From: Sphingomonas sp. SUN019
GTDB lineage: Bacteria > Pseudomonadota > Alphaproteobacteria > Sphingomonadales > Sphingomonadaceae
Direction: 5' to 3'
NCBI RefSeq assembly: GCF_024758705.1
Contig: NZ_CP096971.1
Span: 248,001 to 312,000, forward strand
Length of the DNA stretch: 64,000 nt
Shown in pieces: positions 10,002 through 20,014 of the stretch (position 1 is the first letter of the stretch; every line of letters begins with the position of its first letter). The notes beneath the pieces are model-generated. The model searched no databases. It saw only the letters and a program-made list of their open reading frames with translations, and was not told where the DNA came from. The position numbers and the translations under genes are program-made.

Positions 10002-12175
10002 CCCGCTCCGCGCACCTCGCCCGCCTCGATGCCGATGACGATCCCTTCGAGGGTGGGGGAAGCGAGCGCTATTTTAACCGCGAGCTATCGTGGCTGGCGT
10101 TCAATCGCCGCGTGCTGGAGGAAGCGTGCAATCCAGCGCACCCCTTGCTCGAACGGTTGCGCTTCCTGTCGATTTCGGGGTCAAACCTCGACGAATTCTT
10201 CATGGTGCGCGTCGCGGGGTTGAAAGGTCAGCAGCTCCAGGACGTTGAAAAGCAATCGCAGGACGGGTTGACGCCAAGCCAGCAGTTGAGCGCGCTTACC
10301 GAGGAAGCCGACGCCCTGCTGGCCAGCCAGCAGGCTGTGTGGCGCGATATTCGGCACGCGCTCGCCGATACCGGGCTGCAAGTGCTGGGGTCGAGCAAGG
10401 TCGACGCGGTTTTGTCGGTCGACGAGATCGGTTGGCTGGAGACGCATTTCCGCGAACAGCTATTTCCAATCCTGACCCCGCAGGCGCTCGACCCCGCCCA
10501 TCCGTTTCCGTTCATGCCCAACAAGGGGATGGCGGTGATGTTCGATCTGGTGCGCCAATCGGACAAGGAGCCGATCCGCGAACTCGTCATGCTGCCAGCC
10601 GGGATGCCGCGGTTCGTACGACTGCCAGGTGAAAAGGCGCGTTACGTCGCGGCCGAATCGATTCTGAAGCGGTTTTCGAACGTCCTGTTCCCCGGCTACC
10701 GCGTCGAGGGGGCGGCGGAATTCCGCGTGCTGCGAGACAGCGATATCGAGATCGAGGAAGAGGCCGAAGATCTGGTTCGCTACTTCGCCAATGCGGTCAA
10801 GCGGCGTCGGCGCGGGCGCGTCATCCGGCTGGAGCTGGAAACCGGAATGCCAGAGGGGCTCGCCTCCGCGCTGCGCGACGAACTCGGCGGATCGGACGCG
10901 CTGATCACCGAAAGCGGCACGTTCCTTGGCATCGGCGACCTGGAGATGCTCGTCGACGAGGATCGCCCGGACCTCAAATTCCCACCTTTCACGCCGCGCT
11001 TTCCCGAACGTATTCGAGAGTTTGGCGGCGATTGCTTTGCGGCGATCAAGGCCAAGGACATCGTCGTCCACCATCCGTATGAGACGTTCGACGTTGTGCT
11101 CGCTTTTTTGAAACAGGCGGCCAACGACCCCGATGTCGTGGCGATCAAGCAAACGCTCTACCGCGCGGGCAAACAGTCGGCGGTGATCAACGCGCTGATT
11201 GCGGCGGCCGAAGCGGGCAAGTCGGTGACCGCGGTGGTCGAACTGAAGGCGCGCTTCGACGAAGAGCAGAACCTGCTGTGGGCCTCCGCGCTGGAACGCG
11301 CCGGTGTGCAGGTGGTGTACGGCTTTATCGACTGGAAAACGCACGCCAAGGTGTCGATGGTCGTGCGGCGCGAAGCGGGACAGTTCCGCACCTACTGCCA
11401 TTTCGGCACCGGCAACTATCATCCGGTCACCGCAAAAATATATACCGATCTCAGCTTCTTCACCGCCGATCCCCGTGTCGGGCGCGATGCTGCGCGGATG
11501 TTCAACTACATCACCGGCTATGTCGAACCGGAGGATATGGAACTGGTCGTCCTCAGCCCAAGAAGCCTTCGCGACAAGCTGATCGCGCTGATCGACGCGG
11601 AAATCACGCACGCCCGCGCCGGGCGGCAGGGATCGATCTGGGCGAAGATGAACAGCCTGGTCGACCCGGCGATCATCGAAAAGCTCTATGAAGCGAGTGG
11701 GGCGGGGGTGGAGATCGACCTGATCATCCGTGGCATCTGCTGCCTGCGGCCTAAAGTGCCCGGAATGTCGGACAATATCCGTGTGAAATCGGTGATTGGG
11801 CGCTTTCTGGAACATAGCCGGATTGCTGTATTCGGTAATGGCGCGGCGCTGCCCAATGACGATGCGGTGCTGACCATTTCGTCGGCCGACTGGATGCCGC
11901 GCAATTTCGATCGACGGGTGGAATACATGCTGCCGATCGAAAACGGCACGGTGCACGATCAGATCCTCGATCAGGTGATGGTCGCCAATCTGATCGACAA
12001 CGAACAGAGTTGGGAACTCGAGCCCGACGGCGGCTACACCCGCGTCACTCCGGGCGAGCGGCCGTTCAACCTGCACCGTTATTTCATGACTAATCCCTCG
12101 CTGTCGGGGCGCGGCGCTGCCCTTGACGAAGAGGGTGCGGAGGTGCCGACGCTGTCGCTGCGTCGGCGGCACTGA
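9998..12175 (+). CDS. ppk1: Polyphosphate kinase 1
   Basis: 725 residues, normal PPK1 length. The order N domain (RYFNRELSWLAFNRRVLEEA), H domain and two phospholipase-D-like catalytic halves is intact. The phosphorylated histidine is H449 in KTHAK and the second catalytic histidine is H606 in FLEHSRI. HFGTGNYHP and SSADWMPRNFDRRVEYMLP are also present. It polymerises inorganic polyphosphate from ATP, reversibly. It is translationally coupled to hdaA upstream and followed three bases later by ppx. Confidence 0.97.
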   Translation: MTRSAHLARLDADDDPFEGGGSERYFNRELSWLAFNRRVLEEACNPAHPLLERLRFLSISGSNLDEFFMVRVAGLKGQQLQDVEKQSQDGLTPSQQLSALTEEADALLASQQAVWRDIRHALADTGLQVLGSSKVDAVLSVDEIGWLETHFREQLFPILTPQALDPAHPFPFMPNKGMAVMFDLVRQSDKEPIRELVMLPAGMPRFVRLPGEKARYVAAESILKRFSNVLFPGYRVEGAAEFRVLRDSDIEIEEEAEDLVRYFANAVKRRRRGRVIRLELETGMPEGLASALRDELGGSDALITESGTFLGIGDLEMLVDEDRPDLKFPPFTPRFPERIREFGGDCFAAIKAKDIVVHHPYETFDVVLAFLKQAANDPDVVAIKQTLYRAGKQSAVINALIAAAEAGKSVTAVVELKARFDEEQNLLWASALERAGVQVVYGFIDWKTHAKVSMVVRREAGQFRTYCHFGTGNYHPVTAKIYTDLSFFTADPRVGRDAARMFNYITGYVEPEDMELVVLSPRSLRDKLIALIDAEITHARAGRQGSIWAKMNSLVDPAIIEKLYEASGAGVEIDLIIRGICCLRPKVPGMSDNIRVKSVIGRFLEHSRIAVFGNGAALPNDDAVLTISSADWMPRNFDRRVEYMLPIENGTVHDQILDQVMVANLIDNEQSWELEPDGGYTRVTPGERPFNLHRYFMTNPSLSGRGAALDEEGAEVPTLSLRRRH

Positions 12176-12178
12176 CGG

Positions 12179-13624
12179 GTGCGCCATCCCCGTACTGCGA
12201 TCATCGACATCGGTTCGAACTCGATCCGCTTGGTCGTCTATCAAGGCCCGGCGCGCTTGCCGGCAATCCTGTTCAACGAAAAAGTTCTGGCCGGACTGGG
12301 CCGCTCGCTCGTCGCCACCGGCAAGATCGATTCGGGTGCGATGAAGGCGGCCACCGCCGCGCTCGGTCGATTCGCAACGCTTACCCGCGAGATGGGATGC
12401 GATAGCGTGCGGACCGTCGCGACGGCGGCGGTACGGGATGCGAACAATGGTGACCAACTCATCGATATCGCGGCGAACTTCGGGTTGGCTGTAGAACTTC
12501 TCTCTGGCGAACAGGAAGCGATCGGCGCGGGGCATGGCGTGTTGTCGGCAATTCCCCACGCCGACGGGATTGTCGGGGATCTGGGCGGCGGGAGCCTTGA
12601 ACTCGTGCGTGTTCGGAAGGGCGAGATTCGCGACCGTATTTCCTTCCCGCTCGGCGTCCTGCGGATCGCGGCGCTGCGCGAGAAGAACGCGCTCGATCGC
12701 CGTGTCGCCAAATTGCTGCGCGAGGCGGGATGGAGCGGGGCGGGGAAGGGGCTGTCGCTGTATCTGGTGGGCGGGTCGTGGCGCGCGCTCGCGCGGCTGG
12801 ACATGGACTGGACCCGCTATCCGCTGCCGGTGATTCACCAATACGCGATGCCCCCCGCCACGATCGCGCGGCTTGGACGAACCATCTCACACGTTACAAA
12901 AGGCAAGCTGAAGGCGGTGCCCGGGCTGTCGGGCGGGCGCATACCAACGCTTGGGAATGCCGCCGCGCTACTGAGTGTGCTCATCAAGTATCTGAAAAGC
13001 AGCGGAACGATCGTCTCGGCCTATGGTCTTCGCGAAGGTTTGCTTTACGGCGCGCTCGATACGTCGACCCGGGCGGAAGACCCATTGGTTACCGCGGCGC
13101 GCGACGAAGGCCGACGATCGGGGCGCTTTCCCGAACATGGCGATCTGCTCGAAGACTGGATCGCACCGTTGTTCGAAGGCGACCCGGACGCCCGCTTGCG
13201 TCATGCAGCATGCCAGCTTGCCGACGTGGGCTGGCGCGCAAATCCCGAATTTCGCGCCGAACGCGGCGTGGAAATCGCATTGCACGGCAATTGGGTGGCG
13301 ATCGACGCGCGTGGACGCGCAATGCTTGCTCAATCTCTATGGACCAGCCTCGGCGGCAGCACCGCAGCGCCCGATCCATTGCCCGCGCTCGCCAATCCCG
13401 ATGATCTGGCGCGCGCCACCCGCTGGGGCCTGGCGATGCGACTTGGCCAGCGGTTGTCGGCGGGGCTCGCCGGGCCGTTGCAACGATCCCGGTTGGGGCT
13501 CGATCCAGCAACGCTGACGTTGCGCCTGAGCGCCGAGGACCAGGCGCTGTACGGCGAGCCCGTCACGAAGCGGCACGCCGCGCTGGCGGCAGCGCTCGGG
13601 CGCCGCGCGGCGCTAGTGGATTAA
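12179..13624 (+). CDS. ppx: Exopolyphosphatase (Ppx/GppA family)
   Basis: 481 residues from a GTG at 12179. The ASKHA ATPase-fold phosphate loops are clear: AIIDIGSNSIRLVVYQ at the start and GIVGDLGGGSLELVRV in the middle. The C-terminal HD-like helical part has FPEHGDLLEDWIAPLF and HAACQLADVGWRANPEFRAE. It removes terminal phosphates from polyphosphate, opposing the ppk1 product next door. It ends four bases into the opposing I78-inhibitor gene. Confidence 0.93.
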   Translation: MRHPRTAIIDIGSNSIRLVVYQGPARLPAILFNEKVLAGLGRSLVATGKIDSGAMKAATAALGRFATLTREMGCDSVRTVATAAVRDANNGDQLIDIAANFGLAVELLSGEQEAIGAGHGVLSAIPHADGIVGDLGGGSLELVRVRKGEIRDRISFPLGVLRIAALREKNALDRRVAKLLREAGWSGAGKGLSLYLVGGSWRALARLDMDWTRYPLPVIHQYAMPPATIARLGRTISHVTKGKLKAVPGLSGGRIPTLGNAAALLSVLIKYLKSSGTIVSAYGLREGLLYGALDTSTRAEDPLVTAARDEGRRSGRFPEHGDLLEDWIAPLFEGDPDARLRHAACQLADVGWRANPEFRAERGVEIALHGNWVAIDARGRAMLAQSLWTSLGGSTAAPDPLPALANPDDLARATRWGLAMRLGQRLSAGLAGPLQRSRLGLDPATLTLRLSAEDQALYGEPVTKRHAALAAALGRRAALVD

Positions 13625-13914
13625 CCGCAGCGTAGCACGTGGACGCGATTGCGGTCGTCGATCTCTACGTTCAGCCGATCGCCGCGGAAATCCATCGTCA
13701 CCGCCTGGCCCGGCCGGATCACGCGCACCGTTCGCGCCTGCGACAGACGCCTGGCCTGCTGTGCAAGTTGCGGCCGGAAAGGTTCGCCGACGAAGCGCTG
13801 CGCCGGCCCGGCGTCGCATTGCGCGCCTGTCGGCAGCGGGTGTCCCGGACGACTTGCTCCATCGCCCATGCAAGCGGTCAGCACCAACGGCGTCGCGATC
13901 AGCAGATATTTCAT
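13621..13914 (-). CDS. I78-type peptidase inhibitor lipoprotein
   Basis: 97 residues. A short lipoprotein signal ends in LTAC (cysteine 15). The rest fits the Inhibitor_I78 pattern: an early cysteine (GAQCDA), ARTVRVIRPGQAVTMDFR, then RLNVEIDDRNRVHVLRCG. Such proteins are proposed serine-peptidase inhibitors; the target here is unknown. The start overlaps the rnd stop (ATGA), so it is coupled to ribonuclease D, and the 3' end overlaps ppx by four bases. Confidence 0.8.
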   Translation of the reverse strand: MKYLLIATPLVLTACMGDGASRPGHPLPTGAQCDAGPAQRFVGEPFRPQLAQQARRLSQARTVRVIRPGQAVTMDFRGDRLNVEIDDRNRVHVLRCG

Positions 13915-15086
13915 GCCGTCCTCTCCGTGCGGGTCATGGTCAGCTTCCCGTCAAGCACCGCAAATGCCAGCCGCCCCTCGACCAGATCGAGCGCATCATG
14001 CCCGAACTGGTCGTAGCGCCACCCGTCGAGGATCGCGAGGTTCGTGCGCTGGCCAGCCGCGAGCAACTCCAGTTCCTCGCCGCGCGCCAGCAGGCGCGGC
14101 GCGACGTCGATGTCGCGCGCGCGAATCTTCAACAGCAGTTTCAGCAGATCGGCAACCAAAGCGCCGTCCTTGCCAAGGCCCGGCTTGCGATCGTCACGCG
14201 GCGGCATTTCCTCGGCCGACAGAGGTTCGGCCGAATCGATTGCGGTCATCAGGCGTTTGCCGATGTCGTTCTGCGCCCAGGTCGCGGAAAGGCCGCGTAC
14301 TCTTGCCAGATCGACCTGTTTCTTCGGCGGATGACCGGCGAGGTCTGCGACCGTCTCGTCCTTCATGATCCGGCCGCGCGGTAAATCCTTGCCCTGCGCC
14401 TCCAGCTCGCGCCACCGCGCGATCGCCTTCAGGCGACCCAGCACGTCGGGCTTGCGTCCCGAGATACGCACGCGCTTCCACGCCAGATCGGGATCGTTCG
14501 CGTAGTTGGCGGGGTCACCCAGCCGCTCCATCTCCTGATCGAGCCAGCCACCGCGACCGGTCTTCTTCAATCGCTCCAGCATCTTGGGAAAGATTGCTGC
14601 GAGGTGCGTCACGTCGCCGATCGCATATTCGATCTGCCGCGCATCCAGCGGACGGCGCGACCAGTCGGTGAAGCGCGCGCCCTTGTCGACCGCGATGCCG
14701 AGCCAGCTGTCGACCAGGTTCGAATAACCGATCTGCTCGCCTTGCCCCAGCGCCATCGCCGCGACCTGCGTATCGAACAGCGGGTGCGGGGTCTTGCCGG
14801 TCAGATTGTAGACAATCTCGAGATCCTGCCCGCCGGCATGGAATACCTTCAATACGTCTTCGTTATCGGTCAGCAGGTCGAGCAACGGCTTCATGTCCAG
14901 ACCCGGCGCCATCGGATCGATCGCGGCTGCTTCCTCGGTATCCGCGATCTGGATCAGGCACAATTCTGGGTAGAACGTGCTCTCTCGCATGAATTCGGTG
15001 TCGACGCAGACAAACGGTGCGTCGGCCAGCCGGGCGCAGAGGTTGGCGAGCGTGGCGCTGTCGGTGATGAGCGGGTGAATATGCAT
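13911..15086 (-). CDS. rnd: Ribonuclease D
   Basis: 391 residues. The DEDDy 3'-5' exonuclease domain is complete: VCVDTEFMRESTFYPELCLI (Exo I, with DxE), VFHAGGQDLEIVYNL (Exo II) and QIEYAIGDVTHLAAIF (Exo III with the tyrosine). An HRDC domain follows (ARWRELEAQGKDLPRGRIMK). RNase D trims the 3' ends of tRNA and other small RNAs. It is divergent from aspS. Confidence 0.95.
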   Translation of the reverse strand: MHIHPLITDSATLANLCARLADAPFVCVDTEFMRESTFYPELCLIQIADTEEAAAIDPMAPGLDMKPLLDLLTDNEDVLKVFHAGGQDLEIVYNLTGKTPHPLFDTQVAAMALGQGEQIGYSNLVDSWLGIAVDKGARFTDWSRRPLDARQIEYAIGDVTHLAAIFPKMLERLKKTGRGGWLDQEMERLGDPANYANDPDLAWKRVRISGRKPDVLGRLKAIARWRELEAQGKDLPRGRIMKDETVADLAGHPPKKQVDLARVRGLSATWAQNDIGKRLMTAIDSAEPLSAEEMPPRDDRKPGLGKDGALVADLLKLLLKIRARDIDVAPRLLARGEELELLAAGQRTNLAILDGWRYDQFGHDALDLVEGRLAFAVLDGKLTMTRTERTA

Positions 15087-15165
15087 AAGCGCTGCCCCAT
15101 AGACCGCCGCGCGCGCCTTGACAAAGAGGGGTCAGGAGGGGGAGGGGCGCGGGCTTCAATCCACC

Positions 15166-15217
15166 GTCATCCCAGCGCCCAGCCTTCGCTGGGGTGACGT
15201 AATCAGAGATTACGTCA
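15166..15217. repeat. Double palindrome abutting the aspS start codon
   Basis: Two overlapping inverted repeats. GTCATCCCAGCG (15166-15177) pairs with CGCTGGGGTGAC (15187-15198) with one T-G wobble. TGACGTAATC (15195-15204) pairs perfectly with GATTACGTCA (15208-15217), whose last base is the A of the aspS ATG. The first is a copy of the hairpin at 17020 downstream of aspS. No Shine-Dalgarno sequence remains between repeat and start. Confidence 0.8.
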
Positions 15218-17010
15218 TGCACGCCTACCGCACCCATAACTGCGCCGCGCTGTCCGCGAGCAACGTCGGAGACACCGTCCGCTTGTCGGGCTGGGTCCAC
15301 CGCAAACGCGATCACGGCGGCGTATTGTTCGTCGATCTGCGCGATCATTATGGGCTTACCCAGATCGTGGCCAAGGCAGGCAGCGACACGATGATGCTTC
15401 TCGAAAGGTTGCGAGTCGAGTCGGTCGTGACCATCACCGGCGAAGTAGTTTCACGCGGCGCCGATGCGACCAATCCTAACCTCGCCACGGGTGAAATCGA
15501 GGTGGTGGCGGACACGATTGAGGTCCAGTCGACGGCCCAGGAGCTGCCGATGCCGGTGGCGGGCGACGCGGAATACCCCGAGGACATCCGTTTGCGGTAT
15601 CGCTTCCTCGATCTGCGGCGCGAACGGCTGCATCAGAACATAATGCTGCGGTCGAAGGTCATTTCCTCGATCCGCGGTCGCATGATCGATCAGGGCTTCA
15701 CCGAATTCCAGACCCCGATCCTGACCGCATCCTCGCCCGAGGGCGCGCGCGACTATCTTGTCCCCAGCCGCGTCCATCCGGGCAAGTTCTACGCGCTGCC
15801 GCAGGCGCCTCAGATGTTCAAGCAGTTGCTGATGGTCGCCGGGTTCGACAAATATTTCCAGATCGCGCCGTGTTTCCGCGACGAGGATGCGCGCGCCGAT
15901 CGGTCGCCGGGCGAGTTCTATCAGCTCGATTTCGAAATGAGCTATGTCACGCAGGACGATGTTTTCGCGGCGATCGAGCCGGTGCTGCATGGCGTATTCG
16001 AGCAGTTCGCGGACTGGCAGGGGAAGGGCCGCACCGTCAGCCCGCTGCCATTCAAACGCATTCCTTACCGCGAATCGATGCTGAAATACGGCAACGACAA
16101 ACCCGATCTGCGCAACCCGATCCTGATTTCGGACGTGAGCGATCACTTCGTAGGATCGGGCTTCGGCCGCTTCGCCTCGATCGTCGAAGCCGGCGATGTC
16201 GTCCGCGCGATCCCGGCGCCGGGCACCGCTGACAGGTCGCGCAAATTCTTCGACGACATGAACTCGTGGGCGCAAGGCGAGGGTTTCGCGGGCCTTGGTT
16301 ACGCCACGCGCAAGGCTGGCGAGTGGGGCGGTCCGATCGCCAAGAACCACGGCGAGGACAAGATGACCGCGATGGCGGACGGCCTCGGCCTTGGTCCGGA
16401 CGACGGCCTGTTCTTCGCCGCGGGCAAGGAAGCGCAGGCGGCAAAGCTGGCCGGGCTGGCGCGGACGCGCGTGGCGGAGACGCTTGGGCTGATCGATCAG
16501 TCGCGCTTCGAATTCTGCTGGATCGTCGATTTCCCGATGTTCGAATATGATGAGGACGCGAAGAAGGTCGATTTCAGCCACAACCCCTTCAGTATGCCGC
16601 AGGGCGAGATGGAGGCGCTGGAGACCAAGAATCCGCTCGATATCCTTGCCTATCAATATGACATTGTCTGCAACGGTATCGAATTGTCGTCGGGAGCGAT
16701 CCGGAATCATCGGCCGGAAATCATGTACAAGGCGTTCGAGATCGCGGGCTATACCCAGGCCGACGTCGACACGAATTTCGCCGGCATGATCAACGCCTTC
16801 AAGTTCGGCGCGCCGCCGCACGGCGGCTCCGCGCCGGGAATCGATCGGATCGTCATGTTGCTGGCGGACGAACCCAACATCCGCGAGGTAATCGTCTTCC
16901 CGATGACGCAGAAGGCGGAGGATCTGATGATGGGCGCGCCGAACTTCGCGACGCCCAAGCAATTGCGCGAGCTGAATCTGCGTTCGACTGCGGACGTCCC
17001 GAAGCCATAA
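15217..17010 (+). CDS. aspS: Aspartyl-tRNA synthetase
   Basis: 597 residues from the ATG at 15217; the sequence from [19 protein letters not shown] is family-like from residue one, so the start is firm. It has an OB-fold anticodon domain ([21 protein letters not shown]), class II motif 2 ([19 protein letters not shown]), the bacterial GAD insertion and motif 3 ([14 protein letters not shown]). This is probably the non-discriminating Asp/Asn form common in alphaproteobacteria, but I cannot prove that. Its ribosome-binding region is replaced by the palindrome described separately. Confidence 0.96.
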   Translation: MHAYRTHNCAALSASNVGDTVRLSGWVHRKRDHGGVLFVDLRDHYGLTQIVAKAGSDTMMLLERLRVESVVTITGEVVSRGADATNPNLATGEIEVVADTIEVQSTAQELPMPVAGDAEYPEDIRLRYRFLDLRRERLHQNIMLRSKVISSIRGRMIDQGFTEFQTPILTASSPEGARDYLVPSRVHPGKFYALPQAPQMFKQLLMVAGFDKYFQIAPCFRDEDARADRSPGEFYQLDFEMSYVTQDDVFAAIEPVLHGVFEQFADWQGKGRTVSPLPFKRIPYRESMLKYGNDKPDLRNPILISDVSDHFVGSGFGRFASIVEAGDVVRAIPAPGTADRSRKFFDDMNSWAQGEGFAGLGYATRKAGEWGGPIAKNHGEDKMTAMADGLGLGPDDGLFFAAGKEAQAAKLAGLARTRVAETLGLIDQSRFEFCWIVDFPMFEYDEDAKKVDFSHNPFSMPQGEMEALETKNPLDILAYQYDIVCNGIELSSGAIRNHRPEIMYKAFEIAGYTQADVDTNFAGMINAFKFGAPPHGGSAPGIDRIVMLLADEPNIREVIVFPMTQKAEDLMMGAPNFATPKQLRELNLRSTADVPKP

Positions 17011-17019
17011 CCAACGTCC

Positions 17020-17045
17020 GTCACCCCAGCCTTCGCTGGGGTGAC
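17020..17045. terminator. Perfect hairpin repeat after aspS
   Basis: An 11-base perfect stem (GTCACCCCAGC / GCTGGGGTGAC) with loop CTTC begins nine bases after the aspS stop. It has no following T-run. The same sequence family lies upstream of aspS at 15166-15198, so it is more likely a dispersed intergenic repeat than a dedicated terminator, though it could end or protect the aspS message. Confidence 0.6.
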
Positions 17046-17104
17046 GAGGCACTTCCGAACGCGTCTTAACCATGTCATCACGCCGCCTGATTTAAGGGGG
17101 TGCG

Positions 17105-18484
17105 ATGCTGGAAGGACAGATACAGCCGGCGTCGGCGCCGAAACTCGCGCGTCGGCTCGGCATGACAGGTGTGCTGTTCCTCACATTGTCGGTCGCGACC
17201 CCCGCATCGTCGGTGTTCGTCATCGCGCCGGGAATGCTGCAGACCGCGGGGACCGGAGCGGTGTGGGCGCTGGCGATCGCCGCCGTCGTCTGCGTAATGA
17301 CCGCGTTCATCTACGCCGAACTGTCGTCGGTCTGGCCGGTGTCGGGCGGCGAATATGTCGCGGTCGCGCACACGATGGGGCCGCTGGCCGGTTTCGTGAT
17401 GCTGGGCGTCAGCGTGTTCAACAATTTGTTCTTTCCGCCGGTCGCGGGGTTGGGCATCGCGGCCGTGCTGTCGACGGTCATACCCGGGCTGCCCGCTGTG
17501 CCGATCGCAGTGGCGGTCGTTGCTGGCGCGACGCTCGTGGCATTGCTCGACATCCGCGTGAACGCCGCCGTCACCGGCGTCTTCCTGCTGGTCGAAACGC
17601 TGGCCCTGGTCGCGGTCGTCGTGCTCGGATTCGGCGAGGCGATGCGGCCGGTGAGCGAGTTTCTGCTCAACCCGGTCATGCTCGATGGAGAGATACTGGT
17701 GCCCTCCAGCCCGGCTGCGATCGGCCTGGCCACCTCGATCGCCATCTTCGCGTTGAACGGATACGGCGTTGCGGTCTATTTCGGGGAGGAGATGCACGAA
17801 GCGCCCAGGCGCATCGCCAAGGCGATTCTGTGGGCGCTCGCGTTAACCCTGGTTTTCGAAGGGTTACCGATCCTTGCTGCGCTGACGGGGGCGATCGACC
17901 TGCGCGCATTCCTCGCGGCCGAAGACCCGTTCGGCCTGCTGGTTGCAACGCGGGGTGGGGGGACGGCCGCGGCGTGGGTGTCGGTTGCCGTGGTGATCGC
18001 GATCGTCAACGCGGTAATCGCCTGCGTATTGGCCTGCGCGCGGTTCTTTTATTCCACCGGGCGTGACCGCAGCTGGGGACGGCGGGTCGATGCGTGGTTG
18101 AGCGCAGTCCATCCGCGCTTCGGCAGCCCGCACGTCGGCACCTTGCTGGTCGGCGGCATCGGCATCGCCTGCTGTTTTTTGCCGCTGCAGCTCCTGCTGG
18201 TGCTGAGCGGCACCGGCCTCGTCGCGATCTACGCCGGTATCGCGCTCGCCGTGATCGCCGGGCGGCGCAGCGGGCGGACCGACGGCGCGCATTACCGGAT
18301 GCCGCTTTATCCGCTCGCGCCGATCGTCACGCTCGTCGCGCTCGGCTATGTCGTCTGGACGAGTTGGCTCGATCTGGAGGAAGGCCGGCCGGGGTTGATG
18401 ATGACCGGCGTGCAAATCCTCCTGTCCGCAGGCTATTACTGGTTCGTCGTGCGCCGGCGCGGCAAATGGGAGGTCCATGCATGA
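17105..18484 (+). CDS. APC-family amino-acid permease
   Basis: 459 residues, strongly hydrophobic with about 12 membrane segments. The first segments match the APC pattern (GMTGVLFLTLSVATPASSVFV, then ELSSVWPVSGGEYVAVAHTM). AAGGGG at 17094-17099 is well spaced from the ATG at 17105. The transported substrate cannot be assigned. It overlaps ppk2 by ATGA. Confidence 0.85.
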   Translation: MLEGQIQPASAPKLARRLGMTGVLFLTLSVATPASSVFVIAPGMLQTAGTGAVWALAIAAVVCVMTAFIYAELSSVWPVSGGEYVAVAHTMGPLAGFVMLGVSVFNNLFFPPVAGLGIAAVLSTVIPGLPAVPIAVAVVAGATLVALLDIRVNAAVTGVFLLVETLALVAVVVLGFGEAMRPVSEFLLNPVMLDGEILVPSSPAAIGLATSIAIFALNGYGVAVYFGEEMHEAPRRIAKAILWALALTLVFEGLPILAALTGAIDLRAFLAAEDPFGLLVATRGGGTAAAWVSVAVVIAIVNAVIACVLACARFFYSTGRDRSWGRRVDAWLSAVHPRFGSPHVGTLLVGGIGIACCFLPLQLLLVLSGTGLVAIYAGIALAVIAGRRSGRTDGAHYRMPLYPLAPIVTLVALGYVVWTSWLDLEEGRPGLMMTGVQILLSAGYYWFVVRRRGKWEVHA

Positions 18485-19251
18485 CGATCGATCTGGCCGA
18501 TTTCGAAAAGGGCAAGGAATATAAGGGGCACTATCGCCGCGATCTGGAGGCTGTGCAGGGACGGCTGGAGAAAATTCTGGTCGCGCACATCATTCACGCA
18601 CGGCCAGCGGTGATCATGCTGGAAGGCTGGGACGCGGCGGGGAAGGGCGGCATCATCCAGCGCCTTGTCTCTGAATGGGATCCGCGCCGGTTCGAGGTCT
18701 ATCCGATCAGTGCGCCGAGCGCCGAAGAAAAGGCGCACCCGTTCCTGTGGCGGTTCCGCGAGCGCCTGCCCGAACCCGGCAATATCGCGATTTTCGACCG
18801 TAGCTGGTACGGTCGCGTGCTCGTTGAGCGCGTGGAAGGCTATGCCATGCCAGGCGAATGGCGGCGCGCCTACGGCCAGATCACCGCGTTCGAGGCGAAA
18901 CTGATCGAGGGTGGCACGACGCTGATCAAGTTATTCGTCCACGTCAGCCAGAGTCAGCAAGACAAGCGGCTGAAGGATCGGCTGAAAGATCCCTGGAAAC
19001 GCTGGAAAACCGGAGCGGACGACTATCGCAACCGCGCCAAGCGGGCGGAATATCTGGAGGCGATGCACGAGATGTTCGCGCGGACGGACACCGCGGTCGC
19101 GCCTTGGACCGTCATCGACGGCAACGACAAGAAATCCGCACGGATCGCAGCGTTGACGCATATCGCCGACACGCTGGCGGCGCAGGTGCCGATGGAGCCG
19201 CCGCCGATCGATCCTGAGGTCGCACGGCTGGCGAAGGAAGCGTTCGGCTGA
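18481..19251 (+). CDS. ppk2: Polyphosphate kinase 2 family protein
   Basis: 256 residues of the P-loop PPK2 family. Walker A is MLEGWDAAGKGGIIQRL, Walker B is IFDRSWYGRVLVERVEG, and the lid has KRLKDRLKDPWKRWKTGADD. PPK2 enzymes phosphorylate nucleoside mono- or diphosphates with polyphosphate; single-domain proteins of this length are mostly NDP- or NMP-phosphorylating, but the class cannot be fixed by eye. It is translationally coupled to the permease, and convergent with the carbonic anhydrase. Confidence 0.9.
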   Translation: MTIDLADFEKGKEYKGHYRRDLEAVQGRLEKILVAHIIHARPAVIMLEGWDAAGKGGIIQRLVSEWDPRRFEVYPISAPSAEEKAHPFLWRFRERLPEPGNIAIFDRSWYGRVLVERVEGYAMPGEWRRAYGQITAFEAKLIEGGTTLIKLFVHVSQSQQDKRLKDRLKDPWKRWKTGADDYRNRAKRAEYLEAMHEMFARTDTAVAPWTVIDGNDKKSARIAALTHIADTLAAQVPMEPPPIDPEVARLAKEAFG

Positions 19252-19254
19252 GGC

Positions 19255-19917
19255 TCAATAATCGTTCAGCAACGGCGCGACCATGACCTGGACCGGACTG
19301 AACGCGTCATTGTCGCCCAGCACGTGAAGCACACCATCCGCGATCGAGAAATATGCGCCGTGGATAGTCAGCGCCCGGTCATCCAGCGCCTTCTGCACAA
19401 ACGGGAACGTGCGCAGATTCTTCAACGACGTACGAACGGCTTCATGCTCCATCGCCCGCTCCGCCGCTTTGCCGGTCTGGCCGCCAGCGTCGATCCGGTC
19501 GCGCGCATCGTCGAGCATATGAACCCAATTGGCGATGAAGCCGCCCTCGCCCGGCGCGGCGTGCGCATAGGCGCGGGTAAGAGCCGCCTTCGCGCCACCG
19601 CATTTTTCGTGGCCCATCACGACGACTTCGGCGACCTTCAACTGCGTCACCGCAAACTCCAACGCCGCGGATACGCCATGATAGCCTGCGGTGGTTTCAA
19701 ACGGCGGCACCAGCGCGGCCACGTTGCGGACCACGAAAATCTCCCCCGGCAACGTGTCGAAGATCTGCGCGGGGTCGACCCGGCTGTCGGAGCAAGCGAT
19801 GATCATGACCTTCGGCTCCTGACCGTCCTTCAGCGCGGTCCAGCGGTCGCGCTGGCGATGCCAATCGGCGGTGCGGAAGCGATGATAGCCGTTCAGCAAG
19901 TCCGAAAACTGGGTCAT
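19255..19917 (-). CDS. Beta-class carbonic anhydrase
   Basis: 220 residues from the ATG at 19917, preceded by GGAG six bases upstream; an in-frame ATG at 19932 is the main alternative. Zinc ligands and the active-site dyad are visible: [16 protein letters not shown] (Cys, Asp, Arg) and [12 protein letters not shown] (His, Cys). It interconverts CO2 and bicarbonate in the cytoplasm. It stops three bases from ppk2 in a convergent arrangement. Confidence 0.95.
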   Translation of the reverse strand: MTQFSDLLNGYHRFRTADWHRQRDRWTALKDGQEPKVMIIACSDSRVDPAQIFDTLPGEIFVVRNVAALVPPFETTAGYHGVSAALEFAVTQLKVAEVVVMGHEKCGGAKAALTRAYAHAAPGEGGFIANWVHMLDDARDRIDAGGQTGKAAERAMEHEAVRTSLKNLRTFPFVQKALDDRALTIHGAYFSIADGVLHVLGDNDAFSPVQVMVAPLLNDY

Positions 19918-20014
19918 CGCGCGCTCCGTCATCAGGGTCTGCGGTGCGAACATACAGCGGCGCGCCCGGTTCCGGCATTGTTTCGTGCGCGCGGCGTGGC
20001 TATCTCGCGCAGGC

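Noticed and set aside
10460..12841. 793-codon open frame on the minus strand
   Set aside because: Antisense of ppk1 and ppx with histidine/arginine-rich, motif-free translation; a shadow frame.
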